Assembly: GCF_050947875.1 (NCBI RefSeq)
Contig: NC_134572.1
Coordinates: forward strand, 157,563,105-157,627,104
Source of the DNA: Dermacentor variabilis
Lineage: Eukaryota > Arthropoda > Arachnida > Ixodida > Ixodidae
Length of the DNA: 64,000 nt
Direction of reading: 5' to 3'
Of this stretch, positions 1 to 12,019 are shown piece after piece. The first letter of the stretch is position 1; each line of letters begins with the position of its first letter. The notes beneath the pieces were generated by a model that saw only the letters and a list, made by a program, of their open reading frames with translations, had not been told where the DNA came from and made no database searches. Both the position numbers and the translations under genes were made by a program.

Positions 1-89
1 TGCGATACAGATATCGGTCACGTCACACGTGCCGTAGATATCATGCATAAATACGATACAATCCGTATCTGCGTCAGCTTTTCTTCCGA

Positions 90-1846
90 GAGTTTTTAGG
101 GGTAATCTAGAAGAAATTATTTTCAGTTTCCGTTCTAAAGAGCCCACTGAATATGATAAAACACCTTTACACATCAGCAGACGGAATTTCAGTGCGCTGT
201 CACATATTATACTGCATATACTGAATGGTTTTTCTTTTTGGAAGGTGACGAAATTACAGTATGCACCAAAACTTCACTTATGTTACCACTACACAAATCA
301 GAGAAGAGAGGTAGTATTGAAGACCATCGGCCACCTTCTAAATTGGCGGTTATGGCTTAGCTGTTAGAAAAATTTTTTCCACAGTATGTCTTCCTTGCTT
401 AACAAATTTTCTATCCTGACTGATCGACAGATTGGCTTTGTTTCAGGGCATGGTACTGTGGCACTGCTTGAGGAATTTTCAGATGAACTGTTCTTGGCAT
501 TCAATCAGAATCTCTTCACTTGTGCGTTTTTCAAAGCGTTTGACATCCTCAATCATAAAATCCTAATAAGTAAACTATATTTTGGGGGATCTCGTGAGCC
601 ATTTTACAACATTCTCGAAAATTACTTGAGCAACAGATTTCAGGTGATCGCTACCGAAGATAAGGGCATTTTTAGTTCGAAGCCGTCACTGAAAACTGGA
701 GTTCCACAGGGGTCCATTTTATCTCCATTTCTGTTTAATATATTCGTTAAAGACTTTCCTTTGGCAATTTCCAAATGTGCCGTGTTCCTATATGCTGACG
801 ACAATGCGTTACTGGGGAAACATCTTTCGTACAAAATGTCAGCTGAAATGTTGCAAGATGACGTGTACAAGGCAATGTTTTGGTTCGCTAATAACGGAAT
901 TGTTGTTAATGCCCAAAAAACACAACTTGTTTGTTTTCGGTCTCCATTCAAGACTACTGTAATTAACATGCCTCTCTACTTATATGAGTCGGACTGTGTT
1001 TCTTGTAAATGCGTGCCTACTCCATACGTGGACTGCGTTAAATATCTCGGAACCTATTTCCATAGTAACTTATCGTGGCAACATCACTTATCACCTAATT
1101 GTTCTAAACTGGGGTCAGTAGTTTGACTGTTGTTTAATATCAATATACTGCACCCTTGTCTCTAAAAAAAGATAGTACATGCACTGGGTTACATTGTTGA
1201 GATATGGCATAACAGTCTACGACTTATGTTCGGATCGTTTGAGATTCATGGCAAACAGGAATATAAAAAATATTCTTAAAAACGCTGCCTACAATTTTCC
1301 AATAGCAACAGCTCCAAATAACTTCCCAGAGCTTGGTCTACCGAATTTGCACTCTTTGCTTATAGAAACAGTTGTCGTTAAACATTTTTGCAATTCCGCT
1401 TTCAAACAAAAAAGTGCTGCCACAAGAGAACTTATAAAACACGTCTGTTACGTAGTTCCTCCTTCAGCCACAAGGTATGGGGCAGCCAGGCGCTGTGCAT
1501 ATGAGCCGGACATCTTTAACAAATTGCCCGCCGAAATTTTTAACGCGCCATCGAAAAGAACGTTCAAAGAACTATTAAAGTAGATAAGTTGAAATTAACC
1601 ACTAGAACATTTTTCCATCACAATATTCATTACTTCAACCTCTCTAGCTTTAAGTATATACACCAAATGTTCTTGTTCTATAAGATTCCTTTGTCATTTA
1701 TTTTGTTTATTTATTCTACATGTCTCATCAATTTATGCATTCTTTTTGTCTTGCCGTGTCTATCATATTCCTAGGCGCGGTCCTACATGCCAGGTGAGGC
1801 TTAGACCTGCGTGTTTGTGTTGTTTGGCATTTTTTGTGCCAATAAC

Positions 1847-1847
<1 letters not shown>
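90..1847 (+). mobile_element. CR1-like LINE, 5'-truncated ORF2 remnant
   Basis: Non-LTR retrotransposon reverse transcriptase remnant. The EN-RT linker and early RT can be followed from about 90 in a frame different from the main RT block (386-1126), with a frameshift in the T-run near 372-378. The RT block has the GVPQGSILSPFLFN motif and the catalytic box YADDNALL. Motif A reads CAFFKAFDILNH, where family members have Asp before the aromatic, so the first catalytic Asp appears lost. A second block (1179-1583) is the C-terminal tail ending NKLPAEIFNAPSKRTFKELLK-like, typical of CR1/Jockey-group ORF2. A 3' UTR leads to a (ATT)n tail at 1848. No endonuclease domain is present, so the copy is 5'-truncated. 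Clade assignment is from motif style only; CR1 versus another Jockey-superfamily clade is not settled. Confidence 0.75.
386..1583 (+). pseudogene. CR1-like reverse transcriptase (broken)
   Basis: Two open blocks in different frames (386-1126 and 1179-1583) encode RT motifs A to E and the C-terminal tail. The first ends soon after KYLGTYFHSNLSWQHHL, the conserved post-RT 'thumb' motif (YLGV..S.L.W..H). The second begins after a frame change and lacks part of the segment between. It would have copied element RNA at the target site (target-primed reverse transcription). The missing motif A Asp and the frame breaks make it inactive. Seen directly: motifs and frame changes. Inferred: function and loss of function. 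Confidence 0.75.

Positions 1848-1922
<75 letters not shown>
1848..1922 (+). repeat. (ATT)n microsatellite, LINE 3' tail
   Basis: About 25 uninterrupted ATT units follow the 3' UTR of the CR1-like copy and probably derive from its simple-repeat 3' tail. The next CR1-like copy ends in the same type of repeat (4230-4275), which supports that reading. Confidence 0.9.
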
Positions 1923-2084
1923 GCTGTTACTGTTCGAGCTATAAAATGAATTTTCATGATTGATGGACATAATAAATAAATGCAGTCAGAGGACAGTTTA
2001 CGTTCGCCAACGCCGCTCCAACCAGCCCTGGACGAACAGCGTAATATTATCCGCTATTAAATAAAAAGACCTGCTTTGGCAACG

Positions 2085-4229
2085 GTGCAGACGTTCGCCT
2101 AGCGATTGCAATCTGCGTACACAGTTTTAAACTTCCCCAAATGAAGTAAATGCCCTTATTCGTGCAGCCAAACGTTCGTACAGCAGAGACCGCTTTTATC
2201 AGTCTCTTAGAAATCCTAGGAAAACGTGGTCTGTGACAAACGAGGTGAGAGGATTGCCTTCAAATGCGGCTAAAGATATTCAGAATCATTTTGATGCAGA
2301 TTTATCAACGCTCGTTGACAATTTTATCCAATTTTTCGCTCAGTTTTCAGGGGTGCCTAAGCAATAATGTTACACTGGTAGCAATACTACTCCGGTAATT
2401 GAATCCACTTTCCTTCCCACTATAAGGAAGAAGACATTTACTCGTTATTAGGCAGCTTCGGCTGGCATCAATGATAAGGTATCGATAAAATTCGTATGTT
2501 TGATCTTAACAGGAATTCCGGTGCTCTGAAAGATGTCTTGCTAGAAATCTTAAATGGGATAATTAAAAGCAGAAGTATTCCTTCGCGGTTAAAAACGACC
2601 GTAGTTCGACCACTTCTGAAAGGCGGTGATGCTAAGTGTGTGCATTATTGTTGCCCCATTTCTATCCCGCTTTGTTTAGCAAAAGTTCCAGAAAAACATA
2701 TATTCTTAGTAATGAAGTTTTGTTAACAAAGCGGGGGGTTGTCAGAATGTCAATACGGTTTTATTTAAAAAAGGGGCACACAGGCTTTATTAGAACAACT
2801 GAGTGACCACTTATTTTATTCAGTTGAAAAAAAATCTTGTATGTTGTGAGTTTTCTTTAGATGTGGCGAAAGCCTTTCATACGCTATGCCATTCGATTAT
2901 GCTAGAGAAACTCTACAATTTAGGTTTTCGAGGACCTTTTTTCCGATTGTTACACAATTTCCTTATATATCACTCCCAGATTCTTTCCTTTTCAAATATT
3001 TGCAGTACCCGTGTTATTCTGAAGGCCTGTGTGCCACAAGGTTCCATACAGTATCCCTTACTTTTTATTGTATACGTTAAGGACATGTGCAATGTGCTAT
3101 CCATCTGCAAGTTATTTCAATATGCAGACGATACTGCGCTTTTAGCCTGGCATGTGAATTTTCGAGACGCGTTCTCAATGCTTCAAGATGACGTTGGAAA
3201 ATTAATGGATTGGTTTGGTACAAATGTAATTGACATCAATGATTCTAAATAAAAGTTGGTTTGCTTCCATATCCCGCTCAAGAGTGTTTCACATTTTCTT
3301 CACTCTATCTACACAGCTCTCGATGAAGTTATTGTTCCTGCCCTCCAATAAATTATTCGGACAGTGTAAAGTATTTGGCATGTGGTTTGATTCTAGTATT
3401 CTTTTTTCTACTCACTTATCTTACATATGTGCGAAACTTCGTAAAATCGTCTGTTTACTGCACCGCATCAAGGTGTTTTTACCGTTGTCTGTCAGTAAAC
3501 TTGGTTCACTCGCTAGCCTACAGTGGGCTCTGACATGGGATTACAACATTCGTGCATTGTTTTGGTACCTGGCATCAATGTGTGAATAGGTTGCTAAAGT
3601 GTTTGTTAAAAAGCGTTACATATGGCGTATACAGACACAAGAGATGAACCTTTTTCAGATGCTAAAAATGCCGAACATGCGATCACTGTTCAAACACTGG
3701 CACTCAAACATTTCTGGTTGGATACCTTTAATGTCCCCACTGTGCTTTGCCGTCCGTTACATCATGCACCTGTTTTTTTCAGTTCCTCACACACGTACCA
3801 GATTTGGCAGATATACTCCAGCCCTTTATGCTTCAGACATATTCAATGCTATTCCTTCTGAAATTTCTTCCTGTGAGTCTATACGCAATGTTCCCAAAAA
3901 CTTAAGGAATTGTACACGGAATTAATCTATGCGTCGCATTTATTTATTTTTCCTCTCATGGTGAAACATGTTTTCACTTTCTGGCTGTTTTAGTTCGTTT
4001 GTTTGTTTTTGTAGTTTTTTTGTGATTTCTTTTTTTTTTGCCTTGTACTTTATCGCTCTCTACCTTAGCTCTTAATGTTATTTTTATTTTATTTCTTAAA
4101 AAAGGAAAAAAAAACTCAGTGTTTGTGGCTAAGTCCTTTTAGTGACTACCGGATTTCGTGTGACAAGCCACTGTGATGGTTTAGGCGAACCTGCTTTCTT
4201 TATTTCTACGCGAGATTTGATAATAAATT
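2085..4229 (+). mobile_element. CR1-like LINE, second copy, degenerate ORF2
   Basis: Same orientation and same family type as the copy at 90-1847. The EN-RT linker is readable from about 2140 (ALIRAAKRSYSRDRFYQSL... and TWSVTNEVRGLPSNAAKDI). RT follows in 2496-2726, 2803-3252 and 3230-3589. Recognisable motifs are DVAKAFHTL (motif A Asp kept), ACVPQGSIQYPLLF, FQYADDTALL (catalytic YADD kept) and a C-terminal tail ending ASDIFNAIPSEISSCESIRNVPKNLRN at 3925. Stops and frameshifts separate the blocks. A 3' UTR of about 300 bp runs to a (TTA)n tail at 4230. The start is approximate, because the 5' truncation point cannot be fixed without a consensus. Confidence 0.75.
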
Positions 4230-4275
4230 CTTATTATTATTATTATTATTATCATCATTGTTATTATTATTATTT
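4230..4275 (+). repeat. (TTA)n microsatellite, LINE 3' tail
   Basis: Imperfect (TTA)n with a TCATCATTG interruption, at the 3' end of the second CR1-like copy. Same tail type as 1848-1922. Confidence 0.85.
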
Positions 4276-4639
4276 CATATGAAAAAGCATAGACACAGAG
4301 AGAGGGAAATAGAGAAGGAGCATGCATGCAACTACTACCGAGAGGGGCACAGAGAAATGCCTACTCTTTGAGAAGGAGGGTATAGAAACAGAAGTGGAAG
4401 AAAAGGGATAAGAGATGGGAAGAGAAACTATAGAGAAAGGATATATATAAGAAAACAGAAGTTGACGGGCCACAAGTACGAAAGCTCAGCAATGCATCAA
4501 GTTAGCATGTAGAACGTGTAAATACATGCAGGAACAGAAAAAAAAACATACACAGGTTGCACTAATTACGGCAGCGTGTAAAACCTTAGAGAAAAATATT
4601 TGGGCTCTTGCAAAGTCTCTCACAGGCGGGAAGCCAAGC

Positions 4640-4960
4640 CAATTTATTCTAGGAAAGAAAGTAGGATTCGATGAACCTTATTGCGTCGAGAAGCATAGCC
4701 ACTGTGATACAGGCAATGAGCGAGATTTGCAGAGCGCAGGCCAAGTAGGCTATGGTCTTTTAGTTGCTACCTGCGCTGCGAAAGCAAAACAGGGCACTCT
4801 AACATAACGTGCTCAAGCGTTTCGCCGCAAACGCAAGAAGTGTACGACGGGGTGTCTACTCGTTCTTGCCGGTATAAACGTTCAGGCGCCAGGACACGCC
4901 CATCCTCAACTTGAGCAATATGGCTCTAACACAAGCCTCCACCACGCACACGAGATGGAA
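4640..4960 (-). mobile_element. I-clade LINE C-terminal fragment (zinc motif)
   Basis: On the minus strand, the segment around 4790-4845 reads SCVCGETLEHVMLECPVLLSQRR, which matches the C-terminal Cys/His motif (C-x-CG-x-ET-x-EH-x2-L-x-CP) found after RNase H in I-clade LINE ORF2 proteins. Upstream minus-strand sequence to about 4960 gives a plausible lead-in. No RT or RNase H core is left, so this is an isolated 3' fragment. It is oriented away from the similar fragment at 5595-6060. The flanking stretch 4276-4639 is AG-rich on the plus strand and holds nothing else I recognise. Confidence 0.5.
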
Positions 4961-5594
4961 AGAATCCTATAGTAACTCGCTTGTCTGGGTGCTGCTTAAC
5001 TATGTTTCTTCAAACCAACTGACGAGGGTTCTGAAGCGTACACAAGATTTTGCGACAGTCACATTCTTTGTCAGCACAAAAGGAAGTAAGCGAGTCGATC
5101 TGCCTATTCGTTTCCGGCGATACAAATATAACATGGTATCGACTGCCCAACGACGGATACTATATGAGATATAATTTTGCTGGCATACGCAATAGTTTCA
5201 CAGCCTTTACATTTTCCATATAAGCGGCAGGTACTGCTTTGCTGGTTTCGAACTGATGTAGTTCTAAAGTTCGGGTGACATTATTAATACTAATTAAATA
5301 GACAAAAAACCTGAAAGCACTGATATTACTTATTTTGGGGAGAATTTTTGGTACATACATGTATGATCTCTATTGAAGAACGACACATTCTACTTCTCTT
5401 GACAGTACGTAGCGTTCAAGAATTCGTTAGCAGCATCTTTCGCAATGGCAACAAACTTATTGTTCATTTGTTTGATCCCTGGTACAATTCAATGACGAGG
5501 CCCATCTACAACGAGACCACCCCCCCCTCCCCACCCCCGAACGAAATTTCTGGCTACGCCACTGCTCGTGTGCTAATGAAACTTGTTTAACACG
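4961..5594. other. Unassigned spacer
   Basis: Lies between two divergent I-clade fragments. Contains a C-run near 5520-5538 and short open frames without recognisable motifs. No gene is supported. Confidence 0.5.
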
Positions 5595-6060
5595 AGGTGC
5601 TCCGTAACCACTGGCAAAGTGAATGGAACAGAGAAGTTGAAAATCGTCTGCATTTGCTTAAACCCCTATTAACCAAATCTTTCCAAGTGAAGCTTGATAG
5701 ACTCACCGAAGTGGTCTTCACAGAATTCAGAATGTGACACACTTGTGACACACATAAATACTTCTTGGCTGCAACTGATCCACCGACATGTGCCCATTGC
5801 GGAGAGAACCTAAGCGTTCGGCATGGCCTCATTGAATATCCGGAACTTCACCCAGAACGAGTGGCTCACATTATGGCACTTTACACACGCCATACCCCCC
5901 TTCCTTGTTGTTATTATCAGAGGATACAGTTTTTATCTAGAGAAGAGGGCTCGATTATGTTGCACACGCCAAATTTTTTAGAACTTATGTCAGTCCATCC
6001 TAACCATCAAATTCTACCTCACAGGTGAGGTACAATCTGATGCACAAAACTTTGTCCGAG
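5595..6060 (+). mobile_element. I-clade LINE C-terminal fragment
   Basis: The plus strand reads NHWQSEWNREVENRLHLLKPLL..., then a degenerate piece corresponding to the 'GHT.LTH' motif, then TDPPTCAHCGENLSVRHGLIEYPEL. The latter is the Cys/His motif (C-x2-CGE-x-L-[ST]-V-x-H) of I-clade tick LINEs, with the usual final C replaced by Y. The continuation to about 6028 matches the expected tail of such proteins (charged, FLELM region). One stop (near 5737) breaks the frame. Only the last ~150 codons are present. Confidence 0.6.
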
Positions 6061-7409
6061 CCGTCGCACTTCTTGCGCAAGCGAGAATTGTACAGTTAGG
6101 GACTCGGACTATCTACAATAATTTAACATGTATGTAACATACATACGTGCATGTACGTAGCCAATTCACTTTGGGCCATATATTTATTTTAGCATTTATT
6201 TTAGAGTTGATGTAATATTACATGCAGATCTAATTTAGGTGGAGGCCTCTATGCAGCCTGTACGTTGTCACTTAGTAGTGACGGTGAAGAAGGCAACAAA
6301 ATTGTGATTGACGAAACTAGCGTTTTATTGCACGAAACTCTGCTCTCAAAAGAAGGTCACACTCAAAGAGCTACGATACCGGCGTACACAGTCGGCGATC
6401 GTCGCAAATCTGCCGGTCAAGCGCGTCCGCTTCTATGCCGAAGTCATCGAATGTTCTAGAGTAATCGCTGGTGCCCGCCTGTCTACCAGAGAGTTCTACA
6501 CCATTCGCGTTGAGCATACATACAATCAGATCACACAAGGTACGCTGACAACAGACAGCCGATAGAACAATCGATAACATTCCAAAAACTTCCGATACAT
6601 GCAGGCGCGTTCCGTGTTGAACGATAAAATCTGTTAGGTGGTGAAAAGCACTCACCCGCAAATGTCCACATGTGAATATTAAATGATTGCTTCCTGCTCT
6701 CAATTATGAAAAACCAAGGCATATATCCTGGTGCTCTTAGGCCTTAGATGCCCTTGCGCCAATAAGATGCTATCATCGTCGTCTGTCCTGTCCCACTTTT
6801 AAAGCGACGCTTTCTTTGCTTCTTCCTTCGACTTTTCCATTGCTGCTGCTGCTGCTGCGGCAGCTGCTGTCCGGCACGCCGCTAACGCCGGCCGCATCAG
6901 GACACGATCGAGCCTCGGCCATGTCACAAAAACATGAAAGGCATGCGCTGTCGGTTTTCGCTTCATGACATTTGTTTATGAGCTCACATTCTCAAAATTC
7001 GCAGGAATAACTTTGCAAAGAATGTAAGATAAGGCATGTGCTACGTGGAGGCCCTGCGTGGTTGAGGTTCAGAATGATTAGTCGGCTAAGCGATGCCCGC
7101 GGCGTCAACACCGGATTTTATGTGACAGGGAGCCCTTAACGCAGTCACGTTAGCACATGACAGGAGTGCGGCATAAAAGCCGACCGGAGAAGCTCGTGTC
7201 AAGATTTACGCCGCATTGCATCAGCACAATGCCCTCCGGACGCCTAACTAGGCCTGACCCCTCACAAATGCTGTGCAGGAGCTGCCGCGCTTGTCTCCAT
7301 ACTCACCTGCGACAGCAACGCCAGTAGAGGGAGGAAGTGGGAAGAATGTTAGCGAGAGAATAGAGAGAGAGAGGAGGCAGTTTTGTTAGCGACGACGCTA
7401 CCACTCAGA
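6061..7409. other. Unassigned region
   Basis: Probably starts with the 3' UTR of the preceding LINE fragment. Open frames exist on both strands at 6308-6703 (85 and 110 codons), but they overlap each other and show no known motif, so I do not call them. A short (GCT)n run lies at 6841-6860. Around 7170 a TATA-like ATAAAAG precedes the exon candidate at 7410, by a spacing too long to be persuasive. Confidence 0.5.
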
Positions 7410-7504
7410 ATGGCATCGAAGCGGGCACTTAGTGCCGACGAGACAAAGGCTCGCATAGAGCGTCGGGTAGACCAAGAACAAGAAACGCTAGCGGAGCAGG
7501 CGAG
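7410..7504 (+). other. Possible first coding exon, charged helical N-terminus
   Basis: An ATG in good context (CAGAATGG) opens a 32-codon frame, MASKRALSADETKARIERRV..., rich in Arg, Glu, Ala and Gln. It ends at CGAG followed by GTAACA, an acceptable splice donor. The composition suggests a charged helix. It loosely resembles the charged RQAAK...ETE frame found in both arms of the inverted repeat at 12020-14850, so it may be a repeat-derived exon and not a host gene. No downstream exon can be identified. Low confidence. Confidence 0.25.
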
Positions 7505-10500
7505 GTAACATTTCACATCCCGTCACGACTGTATTATGCCGTCAATATATCACCACCAAATAACGTCAGTGAAGGTTAATAACCGACAAAGCTTCGCTTA
7601 GATTGATTCCAACAGTGCGCGGGATCGGCTTACCTTTTCCCGTTAGCATTGTTCGCGCTATTAACTGTGTCACATCAACTGCATCAATAGCAACTAAACC
7701 AACTTTCTTCCTAAATTACATGCGCAAACAGGCGTTGCCAATCATGTGAGAATTATTTTCCGGACAGTAGCAACAAAGCAGGTTCTAATATTATAAAACA
7801 AGCTGTAAAGCCTAGAAATCGAAAAAAATAGGCCGATTTTTGTCAAGACATGTTCCGCTGGTGTATGGAAGCTATATTACAGATTTTACCTTTCTGGCGC
7901 CTTCGTCCTCGCGTGCTGCGTCATTGTTTTTATCCGCCTACTCTTTATCTGCACCTCCACCCTCCCCTTTTACCCTCATAAACTCAAAGCGTTTCGCAAT
8001 CGTCTCTACCTTGTTGGGGAGTCTTAGTTTTGAAGGTTGCTTCGTGACGTCGAGTAGAACGTGCCGCCAGGACAGTGTCCGGAAACTTCTAATGATCTTC
8101 CAGCAAGAGCTTCATTTGCGGGTCCAAGCAGGGCTGATGCTCAAGGAGGAAATTCAACTTGCGCTTACTTTACGTATTTACATGGCAAGTGCCTTATGAG
8201 ATGAAAGATAAACAGGAGAGCTCTCGAATGAGGGAAATGAAAAGGCTAACACTCCGTCTTCAGAATACAGCGTGCTGCTCTTTTTAGCGATTGGTGTACT
8301 TAGTTGATTGCTTGAGAGTAACGGGCGAAAACACCAGCGACAAATCGACCCACGTGCTTTCTCACTAGAGGCTCCAAACTTTAAAGCCTCACGAAAGGAA
8401 GCGCGCTTGCATTTCGTATTACCGCTTATCGTTTTTCTGAATCTATTGCAAGGGCGCCACATTTATGTTGACTGCGAGGATACGTACGGTGGATGCCTTT
8501 ACTCCATAGTTGTCTTCTACCAATGGATTACTCGCCATTTGAGCACAGCGTCGCTGAATCCGGTGGGAACATATGTTTAGCGCCCACAAGCTACAGGTTT
8601 CGGAAGAATTAACAGACTCCTTTTCACACCTAAGGGACATGCCCGGAACGCACACTTCTTTTTGACGCTACCACGACTTCGCACACACTTCACATGAACA
8701 CGAGCACAGGTGTTTATCTAATCCACTGAAGGCAACGCGTCGGTCGTCAGGCCTACTACAACCACTTTTCTGCACAATGGTCGCGGTATTTTGGTTGCGA
8801 CAGCCAGGACTTCTTCAAAGAATCATGGGCAGCAGGTATGCCAATCGCCAGATCGATCAATCTTTTGGTTCCATTTTTCCCTGTCCTTAACGTAGTTCAA
8901 GGTCAGAATTCTAAAAATATTCATTTTGATACATACGCACCTGCAATGCAAGCGAATACATGAATGGGCCGCAGGTCCCTTATTCCGTACACGCCAATTA
9001 TTACTGATACCGACCTGGAGGTGACAAAAAGGGAGAGTTGCAAATAATGCTGTTTGTTTGTTATTCTCGAGACTAATCATAGCAAACAATACAGAAAAAT
9101 GGTCACTGCAGAAGGGTTACAAACGCGCAAATTATGCTATATGCTAGATACAGCAGAGCGCCTGTTTTGTAGAGGCGATCGTCAACATTGGAATGCCCCA
9201 GCGGTGAAATTGTTAGCGTAGGAGGACACTGGCCGTTGGGCCGGGCAGGTCTTGTCGTCATCATATACATGGCCATCGGACGCCTTCATATAGATGGCCT
9301 CCGTAGCCAGAAGAGCGTACCATGTGTGTTGGCCAAGCTTTTAAAGTGGTTCTCGCTAAACACAGACGTACCCGAATAGCACCTTCGATTGCTGTAGCCT
9401 ATAAAACATCAGTCAGATTGTCTTTGAATGTACCGATGCTGTTAGGTGTATTTTCACGAATTCACTCACTAACAAACTGAGGCGCACAAAGAAATGCACT
9501 AAGATGTCTTGAAACCAATATAGATACATACTGGCCCGCAGAACTGTCAACCAGGTGATGATGAAATTAATGCATTACCGTGTAACGAAAGACAGTAATG
9601 AATGCTATACCTGGCCAGGACACGACCTCCCCGTCGTCAACATAGTCAAGCTAAACAAAATCAAATTTGACGCCTTGCTAGAAGTACTCACGTTTTCTCC
9701 TCTCGTCGAGACGTAACCTGAGGAACTAGATTAGTCAAAATTATAAAGCACTAGACGTTAATTAGTACGCACTATGTATTCACTGATAGCTACATTGTAC
9801 ACTATACTTTATTCCTACATCATACGGAAGCTTTTTTGACGCGGCCCTCTCTGTCATTTCTCGTACTTCAACAAAATCCACAAATCTCACTGAATGAAGA
9901 TTATTTAAAATGAATTTTCCGAGGATTCGTCGAACTTCTGATACTTTCAGTAGGCAACGCAATAAAGCACGTGGTTCCAATAACATGCGCATTTGCGACA
10001 CAAGGTCATAGCTTCTCTGCGGCGGCATAGAAGGTTCGACTTTCATGTAGAATTTCTATGCAATTTCATTCATAATCTTCAAGTACAGTGTCTGAAATAG
10101 CCCTTAGCATTGCTATGACAATTTAGTGCAACTTGTGGTTTTTAAAATATTATTATTCTTACATTTATTCGTGAAAGGAACGAGCGCAGGAAGCAAGGGA
10201 ATGTACAAATGCACAGGCGTCAATTGTAGAATAACGCACGTATGATGTTTACTTCAATATTATTTCAGCATCACTTCATCAAGAACAATCAAAGTGACCA
10301 AAAAGCTCCAGATATTCTCTACTGTTATACGCTGATGGCTTTCTATGCCGAGCATGATACAGCGCATATGATATAATGGACTAAACGCTTAGGGAATGAC
10401 ACCTCCTGAAATGGCGAGAAACACTTCGATATGATTTTTACTTGAACAAAGACACACCTTCGAACACATGTATCACACTCTAAAAAATTCATTCATTATG

Positions 10501-10841
10501 CATAGGAACTGCGTGTCAAATACGGAGAATGTGTCATTATAAAAAAATCTGCAAACGCTTCCGTTGAAATACGGAAATTCTCCCGCTTTTAAATTTTACG
10601 GACGTTTCACTTGTAATAATAGTGGCTGCGCTGTTCTGCACGAAAGAGTCAGAATTCGGTATTCTTGATACGAGAACATCCTTATTTTTTTTAGCGAGCA
10701 AACTATGCAAGCTGCCTGAATGAGCGCATGTGCAAACAGAGCTTCATCTGACAATATGTTATTGAACACGAATACTGCACTCATTAGAAGCAGCATAAAA
10801 TCTGTGAATGCTAGCATTCTACTGAAATGTGCAATAACAGA

Positions 10842-10845
<4 letters not shown>
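7505..10845. other. Unassigned region
   Basis: No element motif, RNA gene or convincing coding frame seen on either strand. The largest open frames (7840-8199 plus, 8178-8462 minus, 9780-10046 minus) show no family motif and have neither conserved structure nor repeat partners within the window. Confidence 0.5.

Positions 10846-10904
<59 letters not shown>
10846..10904. repeat. (CA)n(TA)n compound microsatellite
   Basis: About 15 CA units run into about 15 TA units, ending directly at the start of the RTE fragment. Open frames across it (Thr-His and Ile-Tyr runs) are artefacts. Confidence 0.95.
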
Positions 10905-10910
<6 letters not shown>

Positions 10911-10920
10911 CATTGCACCC

Positions 10921-11898
10921 TCTATACCAGTAATCTTCATCCATAAGAAATTGGACGCCAAATACTTGAATGTGTATGTACTGATCAGCTTGCGGTCCGT
11001 TGTCTGCAAAGTATTTACTACGGTAATCGCAAATAGAATCAGGAACACTTTAGACTTCTGTCAACCAAAGGAACAGGCAGGATTTCATAAAGGCTGCTCA
11101 ACAATAAACCACATTCACACTACACATCAGGTAATAGAGAAATGTGCGGAATATAAGCAACCCTTATATATAGCTTTCATTGATTACGAGAAGGCGTTTG
11201 ATTCAGTCGAAACCTCCTCAATCATGCATGCATTACGGAATGAGGGTGTAGACGAGCTGTATGTAAAAATAGTGAAAGATATCTATACTTGCTCCACAGC
11301 AACTGTAGTCCTCCATAAAAAAGTCAACAAAATCCCAATAAAGAAGGGCATCAGGTAGGGAGACACGATCTCTCCAATGCTATTCACATTGTGTTTACAG
11401 GAGGTATTCAGAGACCTGGATTGGGAAGAAGTTGGGATAAGAGTTAATGGAGAATACCTCGGTAACTTGCGATTCGCTGATGATATTGCAGTGCTTAGTA
11501 ACTCAGGGAACCAATTGTAATGCATGCTCACTTACCTGGAGAGTCAAAGCAGAAGGGTAGATCTAAAAATTAATCTGCAGAAAACAGAGAACAGCAGTTC
11601 ACGATAGGTAGCGAGGCACTGGAAGTGCTAAGAGGATACATCTACTTAGGGCAGGTAGTGACCGCGCATCGGGATCATAAGAATGAAATATTCAGAAGAA
11701 TAAGAATGAGCTGGGGTGCGTTTGGTAGGCATTCTCAGATCATGAAGTTAAGAAGTATAAGAAGAATTGAGAAGAATGAAGAATTAAGAGGTTTGCAGGG
11801 ACAACATGGCCACAGTTAGCACATGGCCGGGGTAGTTGGAGAAGTATGGGTGAGGCTTTTGCCCTGCAGTGGGCGGAGCCAGGCTGATGATGATGATA
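10921..11898 (+). mobile_element. RTE-clade LINE, internally deleted copy
   Basis: Reverse transcriptase of the RTE clade. Motifs in order: VIFIHKK...DAK, SVVCKVFTTVIANRI, EQAGFHKGCSTINHIHT, IAFIDYEKAFDSVE (motif A), KIPIKKGIR-stop-GDTISPMLFTLCLQE, LGNLRFADDIAVLSN (catalytic FADD), then the YIYLGQVV region near 11630. After SQIMK (about 11745) the sequence jumps straight to the ORF C-terminus (GLQGQHGH, then LLPCSG-like), missing about 330 nt that are present in the copy at 47780-48984. A short purine-rich filler sits at the junction. It ends in a (GAT)n tail at 11884-11898. Stops at about 11356 and 11518 break the frame. Confidence 0.85.
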
Positions 11899-11943
11899 CC
11901 GGTTGCAGTTGGCCGTGGCTACGGGCCTTGTGATGACATAGCG

Positions 11944-11945
<2 letters not shown>

Positions 11946-12013
<68 letters not shown>
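11946..12013. repeat. (TA)n microsatellite
   Basis: About 33 TA units abutting the outer end of the left arm of the large inverted repeat. Confidence 0.95.
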
Positions 12014-12016
<3 letters not shown>

Positions 12017-12019
12017 CGT

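Noticed and set aside
1728..1970. Open frames rich in Asn or Ile on both strands
   Set aside because: Translations of the (ATT)n microsatellite.
6308..6703. Overlapping 85- and 110-codon frames on opposite strands
   Set aside because: No motif on either strand and mutual overlap; at most one could be real and neither has support.
10720..11048. Frames with Thr-His, Ile-Tyr or Cys-Val runs fused to RT-like sequence
   Set aside because: Read-through of the (CA)n(TA)n repeat; only the RTE part from 10921 is meaningful.
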